Below are positions 9,345 to 19,044 of a DNA stretch of 64,000 bases, one piece after another (the first letter of the stretch is position 1; each line of letters begins with the position of its first letter). Where the stretch lies: assembly GCF_014334135.1 (NCBI RefSeq), contig NZ_CP060497.1, forward strand, positions 620,001 to 684,000, in the 5' to 3' direction. A program made the translations under genes and the position numbers. The notes under the pieces were generated by a model that was not told the origin of the DNA, did no database searches, and worked only from the letters and a program-made list of their open reading frames with translations. This DNA comes from Olivibacter sp. SDN3. GTDB lineage: Bacteria; Bacteroidota; Bacteroidia; Sphingobacteriales; Sphingobacteriaceae.

Positions 9345-11030
9345 TATCGGTTTTAGGATGTTACTCTATGCGACCAATGGTTGATAGCAGTAGTTTATCC
9401 ATTTGGGGTCATAAATAAGGGGATTATTGTATTTAGGTTCGTTGTTTGGGCCTGACGAAGTTGTTTTCAGGAGCTTTTTCGACCATTTTCTCAGGTTATG
9501 CCCTATACACATCAGGGCGAACTCAATATCGACCTTTTCAAGCCCCCTCATGGTTAACCTGTTGAATCTGTTGTTGCTTTTCATCTGTCCGAAGACCGCC
9601 TCCACTTCTATGGGGCGTTTACTCCGGTGGTACTTTCCTGTTTCCGATGTTAGACGTTCGCGTGCCCTGGTCTTCAGTTCGTTCAACCGGTGGTTGACTT
9701 CGATGATCCTGTTTCCCTGCGCTTTATGGCACTGCCCCGAAGCGGGCAGCCTTCACAGCGTTCGGCCCTGTAATAGCTCACCCGGGAACTATATCCATTG
9801 GTGCTTTTGCGTATTCCCTTACCGGCAAACTCCATCTTCTGTCCCATCGGGCACACATAGAAGTCCTGCTCTTTATGATAATACAGGTTCTGTAATAGAA
9901 AAGGATTGTTCCTCTGGTTGCGTTTCTGCTCTTTGTGGAAGTAATTATATTTCACGTAACCTTCTATGTTCTTTGATTCCAGCATTTCATAGTTCTCTTC
10001 ACTTCCGTAACCGGCATCGGCCACCACCACATCGCTCTGCCTGTTATATTGATCTTCGAAGCTATCAAGATGGTCTTCCAATGTGGTGGTATCGGTGCTT
10101 GTCTGGTGGATACTGTAGTGGGTGATGAACTGTTCTTCCGTACTGATCTGCGTGTTGTAGGCCGGTTTGAGCTGCCCGTTCTGCATGTGGTCATCTTTCA
10201 GCCGCATGAAGGTGGCATCTTCATCGGTTTTGCTGTAACTGTTCCTTTCCCCCAGTGTAGCCAATTGCTTTTCGTACTTTTCCAGCCTTGGAAGATGTTC
10301 TTCCCGCAGCTTTTTAAGCTGTTTTTGGGTAGGTTTTGCTGTTGCTTTGAGCTTTTCGTTCAGTAAAGAAAGTCTGTCCCTGAGCTCATTGCTCTTAATA
10401 GGTTTGGGTGTTTCATCCCTGCCCAGTTCCGATTGGTCCTGTTTTATCTGTGATTCAATGTCCGAGAGGACCGACTGTATTTTATTTTCCAGTTTTGCTT
10501 TGTTCTTTTCCACCGAACCTTTCCATACAAAAGTGTAACGGCCTGCCGCCGATTCAATCTTTGTACCGTCTATGTACTGGACCTTTAGGCTTACATAGCC
10601 CAGTTCGGCAAGCAAACGGACAACATCGGCAAAAAGGGAATGGATATGCCCTTTAAGTCTTTTGCCACGGAAGTGGTTGATCGTTCGGTAATCCGGTGCA
10701 CTGTGGCCCGAAAGCCACATGAAATAGATATTCTCCTGTAAGGCCTTTTCTATCCTGCGGCACGAATAGATGTTGCCCAGATAGGCATAGAACAGCACTT
10801 TGATCATCATACGCGGATGGAAACTGCTCGTGCCGCCACCTTTGTACTGTCCTATGATGTGGTCGATGTTCAGTCTGTCAACCACTGCATTTACCAGACG
10901 TACCGGGTGGTTCTCTGGGATCTTTGCAAAAATATCTTCCGGAAACAGGCTCGGACTGTTGGACGGTAATGCTTTGAATAGTATGTTTGCCATATTGTTT
11001 GGGTGCACCTAAAAATAACTGTTTTTTAGG
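9345..11030 (-). mobile_element. IS1182-type insertion sequence (ends approximate)
   Basis: An insertion sequence of about 1.7 kb sits exactly between the ribBA terminator and the tamB terminator. Content is a single transposase gene on the minus strand, here frameshifted. The ends are uncertain. The best terminal similarity I can see is a short TTTTAGG-containing block near 9350-9360 and the complementary block near 11008-11016, too short to call a terminal repeat firmly. No target duplication was identified. Codon composition is GC-richer than the neighbouring housekeeping genes, consistent with transfer. Confidence 0.75.
9366..11008 (-). pseudogene. IS1182-family transposase, frameshifted
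   Basis: The transposase reads in one frame from a GTG at 11008 (or ATG at 10993) to a stop at 9683, giving 441 residues. It shows the N-terminal HPVRLVNAVVDRLN block, the ENIYFMWLSGHSAPDYRTINHFR block, the first Asp in YIDGTKIES and the second Asp in VVADAGYGSEENYEML. At about 9731-9738 the frame breaks. Reading continues in the next frame, ending at 9366, with GQCHKAQGNRIIEVN, EAVFGQMKSNNRFNRL and the C-terminal IGHNLRKW. Restoring one base (GGCAG to GGCCAG) gives a continuous protein of about 547 residues with an intact cysteine cluster. The catalytic Glu (EAVFG) lies beyond the shift, so the in-frame product lacks it. A programmed -1 shift is possible, but no good slippery heptamer is seen. 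Confidence 0.88.
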
Positions 11031-11040
11031 ACAAAAAATA

Positions 11041-11072
11041 AAAATCCCCGACACTTTTTCAGTATCGGGGAT
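11041..11072 (-). terminator. Rho-independent terminator of tamB
   Basis: On the minus strand, GATCCCCGATAC pairs with the GTGTCGGGGAT arm across a short A-rich loop and is followed by TTTTATTTTTT. It lies about 45 bases beyond the tamB stop and forms the right-hand boundary of the IS insertion. Confidence 0.85.
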
Positions 11073-11117
11073 CTTCTATTAATAGGGCTTTTTAGACAGC
11101 TCCTTCTTGATTTGTTA

Positions 11118-14100
11118 TTAATTCACCCTGCTACCTTGGACTGCGCTAGACGATTTTTCTTCCGCCGATATTTCTTCAGTAGTATCATCTTCATTGTCCT
11201 TCTTCTTCCTATTTAATAAAAACATGCGTCGAAAAAACTCTCCCACCGTATCAAATTCTTGCCTATAAACTAAGCCTAAAGCACTAACATACTCATCATT
11301 GGGATTTAAGAAATTTCTATTATTCAGCCGATTAGAAGCCCGCAACAGGAGGTTACCATTTTTACGAATTAAAAAAAGTGCCTCAACATCACTTGCTACT
11401 TGATTACTAAATAAATTAAAATCATTTAGTTCTCCCCGTCTATCGGTAACACCGCCAGTTAACATCAAACGATTATTTAACAATCTAATGGAAGCGCTTG
11501 CTTCATTCAGTGATCGGATATTAAAATCAACAAAGTTTAGATTTAACGATTGCGAAATCACATTATTTAACTGATTGAAAGCCAGTTCTGTGCCGGCGCT
11601 CAAAAAGGTATTATTTAGCTCTGTGGTAAGATCAGTCCCTGTTCCAGGTGCGAAACTACGCCTTACAATCAGACTCAATGCCTGTTGATTAACATTGTTT
11701 GCATCACTAAAGTAGTTCTGTAACTCATCTTTAACGTATGAATCGATCGGAAAATCAATAGCGAAACTTATCTCCGGATGGAGAAGGTTTCCACCTAAAA
11801 TCATCTCCGCCTGCGCTACGACTCTTTGATCGGTTCCTGCTCGTCCTGCTGCAACATATAACGGCCTAACACTTGTCCTCACTTCATAAATTGCCGTTAA
11901 ATTAATCAGTGCCTCAACAGGGTTACCCGTCCAGCGGATCGTCCCCCCCCTACTTATTTCAAAGATTTTATTGATAAAGTCTTGTGCAGTAAAAGTAAAT
12001 TTACCTTGCTGAATCACATAGTCACCAAACATTTCAAAATCACCTAAACTGGTTATATTCATGGTTATATTACCATTACCTGTTCCAGATAATTTACCCA
12101 AATCTGTAAATATATTAGCCTCGGCATTTCTAGTAATATCCAGATCAATATGCAATGTTAACCCGTCAAAATAGGAACTTTTGGAGGCACTAAAAGTAGA
12201 ATCTTTGGAAACAAACGTTATAAACTCATTTTCGCTTACTGTTCCTGAAGCGTTTAACGGGATATTAAATACTGTTCCCTCTTCCGTTGAAGCCTTGATA
12301 TCAATATCCATACTACTGGTTAACCCTTTGAATGAAAAATCTCCAGATCCAAAAGCCTTACCATAATACAATGCGTTATCTTTGGCTGTTGTATTAAGTA
12401 CCATAAAGTTCTCTGCTTTTACTTCGACCTCAATATTGGGATCCAAGGGGGTACTCATATCAACTCTTCCGGTTGCTATTGCCTTATGCTCATTCTCATC
12501 AAGGATTGTTAAATTATCCAGCTCAATACTGCTATTATTAACAGCTACTTTATCGTTAATGGTATAACGTGTTTGTAAATAGTTAACCGTAAAACTGGCC
12601 TGATTAAATTGACAATCGCCACTTATTATTGGGTTCAACGGTGTTCCGTCTATTTGAATATCCGCTGAAACCGTTCCCTCCAAATCCGAGACCAACTTCT
12701 TCAGAAAGGGTTCAAAAAGTACAATCTCACTATCTTCCAATGCAGCGTTTAATTTTAGACTGTTTTCTTGTGCGACAGCATCATACGAGCCTTTTATTTT
12801 CAGCGTTTCCGCTCCTTGATATTGAATTTTCATATCCAATCCTACCAAATTGGTAGCAGGATCCATCTCAGCCAACAGTGTCATATCACCAATACCCCGA
12901 TCATTATAAACGATATCTGAAGAATTTACATCTGCTGAGATATAGGGGTTTTTAAACACTGAGACCAATTGAAAATCACCATTTAATTTACCTTGCAGAT
13001 TAATCCCTAAGGGATTAGTTAAGCCCGCCAGTGTACTCAGATCAAATTTTTCAAATTTTACATCAAGAACGTCACTTGGATCCTTTGAGATCCAGCCATT
13101 AATTTTCACATTTTGGGCCCCATTGGCAAGTTCAAAATTTTTAATCTGTGTACGCCCATCGATAAAATCAAAATTAACTCGATCTTCTAGTTTCCAATCC
13201 TCTCTATTAATGATAACGTTAGACGGCAATAGACTTAACAGCAGTCTTTCATTTTCCCTAAATTCAACCAAACCATTCAAATCAAGCTGATTATTTGCAT
13301 CGATATCAGATAATTTAACATTAAACCTTAGACTATCGTCACTCAAAATATTTGAGATATTGATATTTTTAACGTACAAGCTATCGGTTATGTTAACTCG
13401 ATCAGCAGTTAGGGTTAAATGCAAAGATTCGTCCATTGCTACCTCATCCAGAATAATATCTTTCACTTTAATTTTTCCAATCTCTAACATCGGAATATAA
13501 CCATTCAGGTTTGCGACACTATCGTCTGTCGAAAACTTACCGTTTAAGATAACAGTGTCTGGTATTTGGATTGATGGAAAAAAAAGCATCATTAGTGGTT
13601 CTGCACGTTTTAAGCGCAGTGCAAAATCAAAAGATTGATCTCCGGTGTTCAACTCTTCTTTCCAGGAAGGAATATACTTTTTTATTATAGATTTAAAATA
13701 TGCGGGGAAGTTATTTAAGTCTATCTCGCCGTTCAGAACGACATCTGCGATATCTGATGAGATCGTTATATGTCTTTCAACACCTATATTATTCGCGGTG
13801 AGCACCAGAGAATCAATGCTTGTAGAATAAGATGGCATTCTAAGCACTATTTGTTTTAGGCTCGTCTCTCCAACGATATTGTTGAGATTATTACCTGCAA
13901 ATTTAGTTTTTATATGCCCTTCAATAGTTAAACTATCTTTATAAAATCCTATTGCTTTTAGATCCGCTTTTTCAATTGCGGCAATCAAATCGTATTGGGG
14001 CAATTCTTCTGCAAAATTTACCTTTCCTTCTACTTCCAGGTTCAGATTGCTATCATTGATAGCTAAGCGCCCCAGAATAAAATTATCAATGACATCTCCT

Positions 14101-15479
14101 TCTAGTTTAATATTATGGTAAGTATATTTTTTAAAATTCAGGCTTTTAACTTCCCCATCAATATTCGCGTTAATCTCATTCAAATTGAACCCATTACCAT
14201 CTACCGCTAATTGAAATGCAGCAATCCCGATTTCACTTTTGTTCCCTATAATCTCTCCTATGTCGAATGACTCTGAGGCTATACGTCCCCGATACATGTT
14301 GTTATCTTTTAAAGAAATTTCCAGATCAGCATCTAATTGTCCAATTTTTGTCTTTAATGCTCCATCAATCTGAAAATCATTATATAATCCTATAAGTTTA
14401 CCCGAATAATTAATTTGCCCCAGCTGTGAAAGAAATGCAGGCAATACTTCCTCTTTCCTACCACTAAAATCTCCCACTAATTTATCTAAGTCCTTTTTAT
14501 TCGAAGCAATTTGCTCAATATTTAGATCAAAAATGGTATGGTCGATACTGGGCAAACCCGTTACTTTTATGTCACCTCGAAAATAGGTCGCTTGTCCTCC
14601 TTTTATAAGCATCTTATTACCTACGAAGCTGTTTACCTTTCCCGAGACGGTGCCACTTACACCAAGATTAAATTTAGTAACCTCTATCGAAGGTGCAAAA
14701 AACTCAATATCGGTTGAATTTATTCTAGCATCTTTAATATCAGCCTGGACATTTACCTTATTAATAAAATCGGAAAAATCAGAAAAATCGTTATAACTAA
14801 ATTTGATATACTCCCCGAATGTGCTTTGGTTCGTTTGGACATAGAGTTCTTTAAACTCCATATTATCACGGTCCACAGTAACCAGTCCCTCCAATTTCTT
14901 TAAAACAAAACCACTTTTTTCTGTCAGCCGTAAATTTTTTATCGATGCCTGAAATAAATGGTTTTCAAAATCAATATTTGTAAGTTCTCCACTAAGACCG
15001 AAAAGATCGATATCATTAAAGTTAACGCCCTTTAAAGATTCAGTTGCTAAATAATTTTTATACTTAAAATCCACAGACTTGAGAGACAAGGTTTTCAACT
15101 GAACATTAAAAGAACTTTGATCTGTCTTTTCCTTAGACGACTTGAAATAATCTATAATAAATGTTAAATTACTGGTCGAGTCTTGTACTTTTTTTAAGTA
15201 AAACTGTGCATTCGAAAGTGATACATCATTCATGATCAGCTGTCCACTACCCACTTTATGAAGATCGATGTTAGCGTTGAGCTCATTAATATACAGTAAT
15301 GTGTCTTGATCTAAGTCTTCGATATATACTTTATCTAATCTTAAAGATGAAAAAGGCCTAAAATAAACACCTTCTACGGTGATGGTAGTTCCCAGTTCTT
15401 TAGAAAGATATGCCGCTACCTTCTTTGTCAAAAAGGTCTGTACGCCGCTAAACTGCAAAGCAAATAATAGTGTTATCAC
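11118..15479 (-). CDS. tamB: TamB-like translocation/assembly module protein (DUF490)
   Basis: A very long envelope protein (1453 residues as given) of the AsmA/TamB family. It probably forms a beta-taco bridge across the periplasm for lipid or outer-membrane protein traffic. Almost the whole length is short alternating beta strands, and the C-terminal TamB domain is recognisable around 1100-1420 (FEMFGDYVIQQGKFTFTAQDFINKIFEI and EASASIRLLNNRLMLTGG). The GTG at 15479 falls inside the N-terminal membrane helix. The open frame runs 23 codons further up to 15548, and KKVAKIALYVLTGIILL completes the helix, but there is no ATG, GTG or TTG there. An ATT at 15533 followed by two AAA codons would give a normal start. 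The true start is therefore probably 15533 with a rare codon. Confidence 0.88.
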   Translation of the reverse strand: MITLLFALQFSGVQTFLTKKVAAYLSKELGTTITVEGVYFRPFSSLRLDKVYIEDLDQDTLLYINELNANIDLHKVGSGQLIMNDVSLSNAQFYLKKVQDSTSNLTFIIDYFKSSKEKTDQSSFNVQLKTLSLKSVDFKYKNYLATESLKGVNFNDIDLFGLSGELTNIDFENHLFQASIKNLRLTEKSGFVLKKLEGLVTVDRDNMEFKELYVQTNQSTFGEYIKFSYNDFSDFSDFINKVNVQADIKDARINSTDIEFFAPSIEVTKFNLGVSGTVSGKVNSFVGNKMLIKGGQATYFRGDIKVTGLPSIDHTIFDLNIEQIASNKKDLDKLVGDFSGRKEEVLPAFLSQLGQINYSGKLIGLYNDFQIDGALKTKIGQLDADLEISLKDNNMYRGRIASESFDIGEIIGNKSEIGIAAFQLAVDGNGFNLNEINANIDGEVKSLNFKKYTYHNIKLEGDVIDNFILGRLAINDSNLNLEVEGKVNFAEELPQYDLIAAIEKADLKAIGFYKDSLTIEGHIKTKFAGNNLNNIVGETSLKQIVLRMPSYSTSIDSLVLTANNIGVERHITISSDIADVVLNGEIDLNNFPAYFKSIIKKYIPSWKEELNTGDQSFDFALRLKRAEPLMMLFFPSIQIPDTVILNGKFSTDDSVANLNGYIPMLEIGKIKVKDIILDEVAMDESLHLTLTADRVNITDSLYVKNINISNILSDDSLRFNVKLSDIDANNQLDLNGLVEFRENERLLLSLLPSNVIINREDWKLEDRVNFDFIDGRTQIKNFELANGAQNVKINGWISKDPSDVLDVKFEKFDLSTLAGLTNPLGINLQGKLNGDFQLVSVFKNPYISADVNSSDIVYNDRGIGDMTLLAEMDPATNLVGLDMKIQYQGAETLKIKGSYDAVAQENSLKLNAALEDSEIVLFEPFLKKLVSDLEGTVSADIQIDGTPLNPIISGDCQFNQASFTVNYLQTRYTINDKVAVNNSSIELDNLTILDENEHKAIATGRVDMSTPLDPNIEVEVKAENFMVLNTTAKDNALYYGKAFGSGDFSFKGLTSSMDIDIKASTEEGTVFNIPLNASGTVSENEFITFVSKDSTFSASKSSYFDGLTLHIDLDITRNAEANIFTDLGKLSGTGNGNITMNITSLGDFEMFGDYVIQQGKFTFTAQDFINKIFEISRGGTIRWTGNPVEALINLTAIYEVRTSVRPLYVAAGRAGTDQRVVAQAEMILGGNLLHPEISFAIDFPIDSYVKDELQNYFSDANNVNQQALSLIVRRSFAPGTGTDLTTELNNTFLSAGTELAFNQLNNVISQSLNLNFVDFNIRSLNEASASIRLLNNRLMLTGGVTDRRGELNDFNLFSNQVASDVEALFLIRKNGNLLLRASNRLNNRNFLNPNDEYVSALGLVYRQEFDTVGEFFRRMFLLNRKKKDNEDDTTEEISAEEKSSSAVQGSRVN

Positions 15480-15532
15480 AAGAAGAATTATTCCTGTTAA
15501 AACATATAATGCTATTTTTGCTACTTTTTTAA

Positions 15533-15540
15533 TAAATTTG
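15533..15540 (+). promoter_or_regulatory. Possible -7 promoter element of tsaD
   Basis: TAAATTTG fits TAnnTTTG and lies 27 bases before the TTG start of tsaD. The tamB/tsaD divergent gap is so short that this box overlaps the probable tamB start codon. Confidence 0.4.
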
Positions 15541-15567
15541 TAAATAAATTATTTAACAATCTGTGTT

Positions 15568-16578
15568 TTGGCAACCATTCTAGGTATCGAATCCTCTTGC
15601 GATGAAACTTCTGCCTCTATCTGTATAGACGGTAAAATACGATCAAATATTATTGCTAACCAAACGGTACACGAAAAGTTTGGTGGTGTTATCCCTGAAC
15701 TTGCTTCTCGCGCACATCAACAAAATATTATACCAACGGTTGATGCAGCTATACAAGAAGCAAAAATACATAAAAATGAGATAGATGCTATAGCTTTTAC
15801 CCGAGGGCCCGGATTACTTGGATCGCTCCTTGTTGGAACATCATTTGCAAAAGCTTTTGCATTGGCTCAACATATTCCGCTGATAGAGGTAAACCATATG
15901 CAAGCACATATATTAGCTCATTTCATAGACGACCCAAAGCCTAGTTTTCCATTTTTGTGTCTTACAGTTTCAGGAGGACATACACAAATTGTGCAAGTAA
16001 ATGACTTTTTTGATATGGAATTAATTGGTCAAACAATTGATGACGCTGCGGGAGAAGCATTTGACAAAACTGCGAAAATCTTAAATTTACCTTATCCTGG
16101 AGGGCCATTAATCGACAAATATGCGAAGACGGGGAATTCTGAAAAATTTACTTTTCCAGAACCTCAAATCAAAGGGCTCGATTTTAGCTTTAGCGGTCTA
16201 AAGACGTCCATACTCTATTTTGTGCAGCAACGACTTTCCAAAAATCCGCTGTTTATTGAAGAAAATATACATGACCTTTGCGCTTCTGTACAATCTCGAA
16301 TTGTTAGCATTCTATTAAAGAAACTTAAATTGGCCGCCAATGAAACAAAAATAAAAAATATAGCTATTGCAGGGGGCGTATCAGCTAATTCAGGTTTGAG
16401 AAATACGCTCTTGGAAATTGCGGCAAGTGAAAATTGGAAAGTATTTATTCCTAAATTTGAATATTGTACAGATAACGCTGCGATGATTTCTATAGCAGGG
16501 TATTATAAATATCTCCAAGGAGACTTTGTAACACAGGATATTGCTCCACTAGCAAGATGGGGTATAGCTAAAAACTAA
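15568..16578 (+). CDS. tsaD: tRNA N6-adenosine threonylcarbamoyltransferase TsaD
   Basis: Transfers threonylcarbamoyl to A37 of ANN-decoding tRNAs together with TsaB and TsaE. The protein has 336 residues, the normal length. Seen are the N-terminal LGIESSCDETS, the metal-binding HMQAHILAH, the TVSGGHTQ phosphate loop, DDAAGEAFDKTAKIL, and near the end IAGGVSANSGLR and CTDNAAMI. The start is a TTG at 15568. No ATG is available upstream, and the family typically begins two or three residues before ILGIESS, so TTG is credible. It is divergent from tamB, which also lacks a standard start. The short gene at 16609 follows 30 bases downstream and is probably co-transcribed. Confidence 0.96.
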   Translation: MATILGIESSCDETSASICIDGKIRSNIIANQTVHEKFGGVIPELASRAHQQNIIPTVDAAIQEAKIHKNEIDAIAFTRGPGLLGSLLVGTSFAKAFALAQHIPLIEVNHMQAHILAHFIDDPKPSFPFLCLTVSGGHTQIVQVNDFFDMELIGQTIDDAAGEAFDKTAKILNLPYPGGPLIDKYAKTGNSEKFTFPEPQIKGLDFSFSGLKTSILYFVQQRLSKNPLFIEENIHDLCASVQSRIVSILLKKLKLAANETKIKNIAIAGGVSANSGLRNTLLEIAASENWKVFIPKFEYCTDNAAMISIAGYYKYLQGDFVTQDIAPLARWGIAKN

Positions 16579-16608
16579 TATACACGTTAACCTTACAACG
16601 CATATAAC

Positions 16609-16812
16609 ATGGGAACACCTAGTATTATATTCTTTAGCATCTTTGCCTTACCTTTAATAACCTTTCTAATTTGGTTAATACGAAAAGATAAGCAGAAGCG
16701 TATTTACGGAATATTCATTATTGTTATTTTGGTCATTTTTGCTATTGCCGTCTCGTTGAAAGCAAGTAAAAGTGAATTAGACAGAAAAAAATATGAACAG
16801 GTAGGGGATTAA
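16609..16812 (+). CDS. Small two-helix membrane protein, unknown function
   Basis: A 67-residue protein with two predicted membrane helices: residues 5-24 (IIFFSIFALPLITFLIWLI) and about 33-50 (IYGIFIIVILVIFAIAVSL). A basic loop RKDKQKR joins them, and a charged tail follows. It has no signal peptidase or lipobox site. I do not recognise a named family. It starts 30 bases after tsaD and probably shares its transcript. An imperfect hairpin (ATGCCCG...CGGACAT region, about 16823-16852) between this gene and recA looks like a shared terminator for the convergent pair. Confidence 0.65.
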   Translation: MGTPSIIFFSIFALPLITFLIWLIRKDKQKRIYGIFIIVILVIFAIAVSLKASKSELDRKKYEQVGD

Positions 16813-16886
16813 AAATAAAATGCCCGATGCTTTACGTAGGCAGCGGACATCTTTATTTTAATATAAACTGTTCTTCAAAAAGAAAA

Positions 16887-17894
16887 TCAAATCTCTTCCA
16901 GTTTATCTGGAGAAATCATTTCCTTAATTTTCACTTCAAGCTCTTCCATTAAATCGGGATTGTCTAACAATAAAGTTTTAACAGCATCTCTCCCCTGGCC
17001 AAGCTTAGTATCTCCATAGCTGAACCAAGATCCAGACTTTTTAATCACATTAAAATCTACACCTAGGTCTATAATTTCACCAACTTTTGAGATTCCTTCT
17101 CCGAACATAATATCGAACTCCGCTATCCGAAAAGGTGGAGCAACTTTATTTTTCACAATCTTCACCTTTACCCTATTCCCGGCAACTTCATCTGCATCTT
17201 TAATCTGTGAAGTTCTGCGTATATCTAAACGTACGGAAGCATAGAATTTCAAAGCGTTCCCGCCTGTTGTCGTTTCGGGATTACCAAACATTACACCAAT
17301 TTTTTCACGAAGCTGGTTAATAAATATACAGCAGCAATTTGTTTTTGATATGGTTCCTGTGAGCTTACGTAAAGCTTGCGACATCAATCTAGCTTGCAAG
17401 CCCATTTTAGAATCACCCATCTCACCCTCAATTTCCCCTTTAGGCACCAAGGCTGCTACCGAGTCTATTACGATAACGTCAATAGCCCCGGACCGTATCA
17501 AATTATCAGCAATTTCCAGCGCCTGCTCCCCATTATCTGGTTGTGAAATCAATAGGTTATCAATATCTACACCAAGCTTACGCGCATAGTACTTATCAAA
17601 AGCGTGTTCAGCATCTATGATAGCTGCTATTCCTCCTTTTTTCTGTGCCTCCGCAATAATATGAGTTGCCAAAGTAGTTTTACCTGAAGATTCAGGTCCA
17701 TATATCTCAATGACCCGGCCTTTTGGAACTCCCCCAATTCCCAATGCAATATCAAGGCCTAAAGATCCGGTAGAAATAGCATCTATAGGCTCCACAGCAG
17801 AATCACCTAATTTCATGATGGTACCCTTACCATAAGACTTTTCTAATTTATCGAGTGTTAACTGTAAGGCCTTTAACTTATCTTGATTGCTCAT
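16887..17894 (-). CDS. recA: RecA recombinase
   Basis: Catalyses homologous strand exchange and is the SOS co-protease. About 335 residues from the ATG at 17894. The frame can be extended to a TTG at 17912, but the -7 box at 17917-17910 would overlap that start, and the family begins with MSNxDKLKALQ. Seen are the Walker [10 protein letters not shown], the MAW-type signature region around [18 protein letters not shown], loop L2 with [31 protein letters not shown], and a C-terminal acidic tail. It is intact. A perfect 17-bp palindrome lies in its promoter region. It converges on the small membrane gene and is followed upstream by nth on the same strand. Confidence 0.98.
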   Translation of the reverse strand: MSNQDKLKALQLTLDKLEKSYGKGTIMKLGDSAVEPIDAISTGSLGLDIALGIGGVPKGRVIEIYGPESSGKTTLATHIIAEAQKKGGIAAIIDAEHAFDKYYARKLGVDIDNLLISQPDNGEQALEIADNLIRSGAIDVIVIDSVAALVPKGEIEGEMGDSKMGLQARLMSQALRKLTGTISKTNCCCIFINQLREKIGVMFGNPETTTGGNALKFYASVRLDIRRTSQIKDADEVAGNRVKVKIVKNKVAPPFRIAEFDIMFGEGISKVGEIIDLGVDFNVIKKSGSWFSYGDTKLGQGRDAVKTLLLDNPDLMEELEVKIKEMISPDKLEEI

Positions 17895-17909
17895 ATCTAA
17901 TTTTTTGAT

Positions 17910-17952
17910 CAAAAATACAATTATTTTATAAAAAATACTAATTTAATTAGTA
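17910..17952 (-). promoter_or_regulatory. recA promoter with palindromic operator candidate
   Basis: On the minus strand, TATTTTTG (17917-17910) fits the TAnnTTTG -7 box. About 19 bases upstream, covering the -33 position, is a perfect palindrome of 8-bp arms, TACTAATT-T-AATTAGTA (17936-17952). Its position over the promoter suggests a repressor or activator site. It does not match the classical E. coli or Bacillus LexA boxes. Confidence 0.5.
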
Positions 17953-17987
17953 AAAATATTTAAAATCTTGCTCTTATGAGAAAGAGA

Positions 17988-18671
17988 CTATCCATTACTC
18001 TCCTTAATGACGTTGAGAGAAACTTTATTACTTAAAAATTGCCTTTCGTAATATTTACACATATAGGTTATCGGACATAACTCACATTTAGGTTTTCTTG
18101 CCAAGCAGATATAACGTCCATGTAATATCAACCAATGATGTGCAATTGCTAAGGTATCTTTCGGTAGAAATTTAACCAATTGCTTCTCTACGGCCAAAGG
18201 TGTTGTAGCATTACTTGTTAGTCCTATACGATTCGCCACTCGAAAAACATGTGTATCAACAGCCATAGCCGGCGCATCATAGATCACAGAAGCTATAACA
18301 TTTGCTGTTTTTCGGCCAACACCAGGTAATTTTTGTAGTTCCTTTACATCAGAAGGTATTACTCCTCCAAAACTTTCTATTAACATCTTAGCCATGCCCA
18401 CAAGGTGCTTTGCTTTATTGTTCGGGTAACTTACACTTTTTATGTAAGTAAAAACTTCTTGAGGAGAAGCGAAAGACAAGGTGTTCGCATCTGGAAATCG
18501 CTCGAATAGCTTAGGTGTAACTTGATTAATCCGTTTGTCTGTGCATTGTGCAGATAAAATTACCGCTACCAGCAATTCATAAGGATTACTATAATTTAAT
18601 TCCGTCTGAGCATCGGGATTATGGGATGAAAAATATGCCACAAATTCACGATAGCGATCTTTCTTTAGCAT
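17988..18671 (-). CDS. nth: Endonuclease III (DNA glycosylase/AP lyase)
   Basis: Base-excision repair enzyme that removes oxidised pyrimidines and cleaves at AP sites. About 227 residues from the ATG at 18671 (a TTG two codons up is less likely). Seen are the helix-hairpin-helix LQKLPGVGRKTANVIASV with catalytic Lys, the catalytic Asp in AVDTHVFRVANRIGL, and the C-terminal 4Fe-4S cluster CLARKPKCELCPITYMC (C-x6-C-x2-C-x5-C). LSAQCTDKRIN near residue 45 is the substrate-binding helix. It lies 93 bases upstream of recA on the same strand, with a separate recA promoter between. Confidence 0.96.
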   Translation of the reverse strand: MLKKDRYREFVAYFSSHNPDAQTELNYSNPYELLVAVILSAQCTDKRINQVTPKLFERFPDANTLSFASPQEVFTYIKSVSYPNNKAKHLVGMAKMLIESFGGVIPSDVKELQKLPGVGRKTANVIASVIYDAPAMAVDTHVFRVANRIGLTSNATTPLAVEKQLVKFLPKDTLAIAHHWLILHGRYICLARKPKCELCPITYMCKYYERQFLSNKVSLNVIKESNG

Positions 18672-18765
18672 AGACAAAACCTAAAACAAAAAAATTCCAT
18701 TTACCAGTAAAAAATACATCTCTTTTACAGGCAAAAGTAAAAAAACAATCCCAAACTGCTAAAAA

Positions 18766-18960
18766 TCAAGAAAGATAATCGCCGGAGAATTTTAAAATCG
18801 CTCTAACACTATCATCAGAAGGCACTTGCAATAATTGATCCATAGGTTCATCCAGCAAAGCATAGAACAACCTATCCTCGGCGTTTAACTGCAAATCATC
18901 ATCAATGTGATTTTTTTTACCAAGGCACTTAGTAATTTTCGGTGTAAAAGTTTCAACCAT
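18766..18960 (-). CDS. Small conserved hypothetical protein
   Basis: A short acidic protein of 64 residues starting MVETFTPK and ending ALLDEPMDQLLQVPSDDSVRAILKFSGDYLS. The start and the C-terminal SDDSVRAILKFS pattern resemble a family of short Bacteroidota proteins (METFTQNDLIRFIY-type) that I recall only loosely; the middle is poorly matched. A longer form to an ATG at 19017 is possible, but the added stretch is AT-rich and not protein-like, so the ATG at 18960 is preferred. It lies between nth and the subtilase on the same strand. Function is unknown. Confidence 0.6.
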   Translation of the reverse strand: MVETFTPKITKCLGKKNHIDDDLQLNAEDRLFYALLDEPMDQLLQVPSDDSVRAILKFSGDYLS

Positions 18961-19044
18961 ATATTTTCTTTTTTTAAGTAGTGATTTATAATTAATTAAC
19001 GCAGAAAAAGTAGACATATTGTATCAATATTACTGTCTTATCGA

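Noticed and set aside
16609-16812. Possible toxin or holin role for the two-helix membrane peptide
   Set aside because: Nothing in the sequence or neighbourhood supports it; left as unknown.
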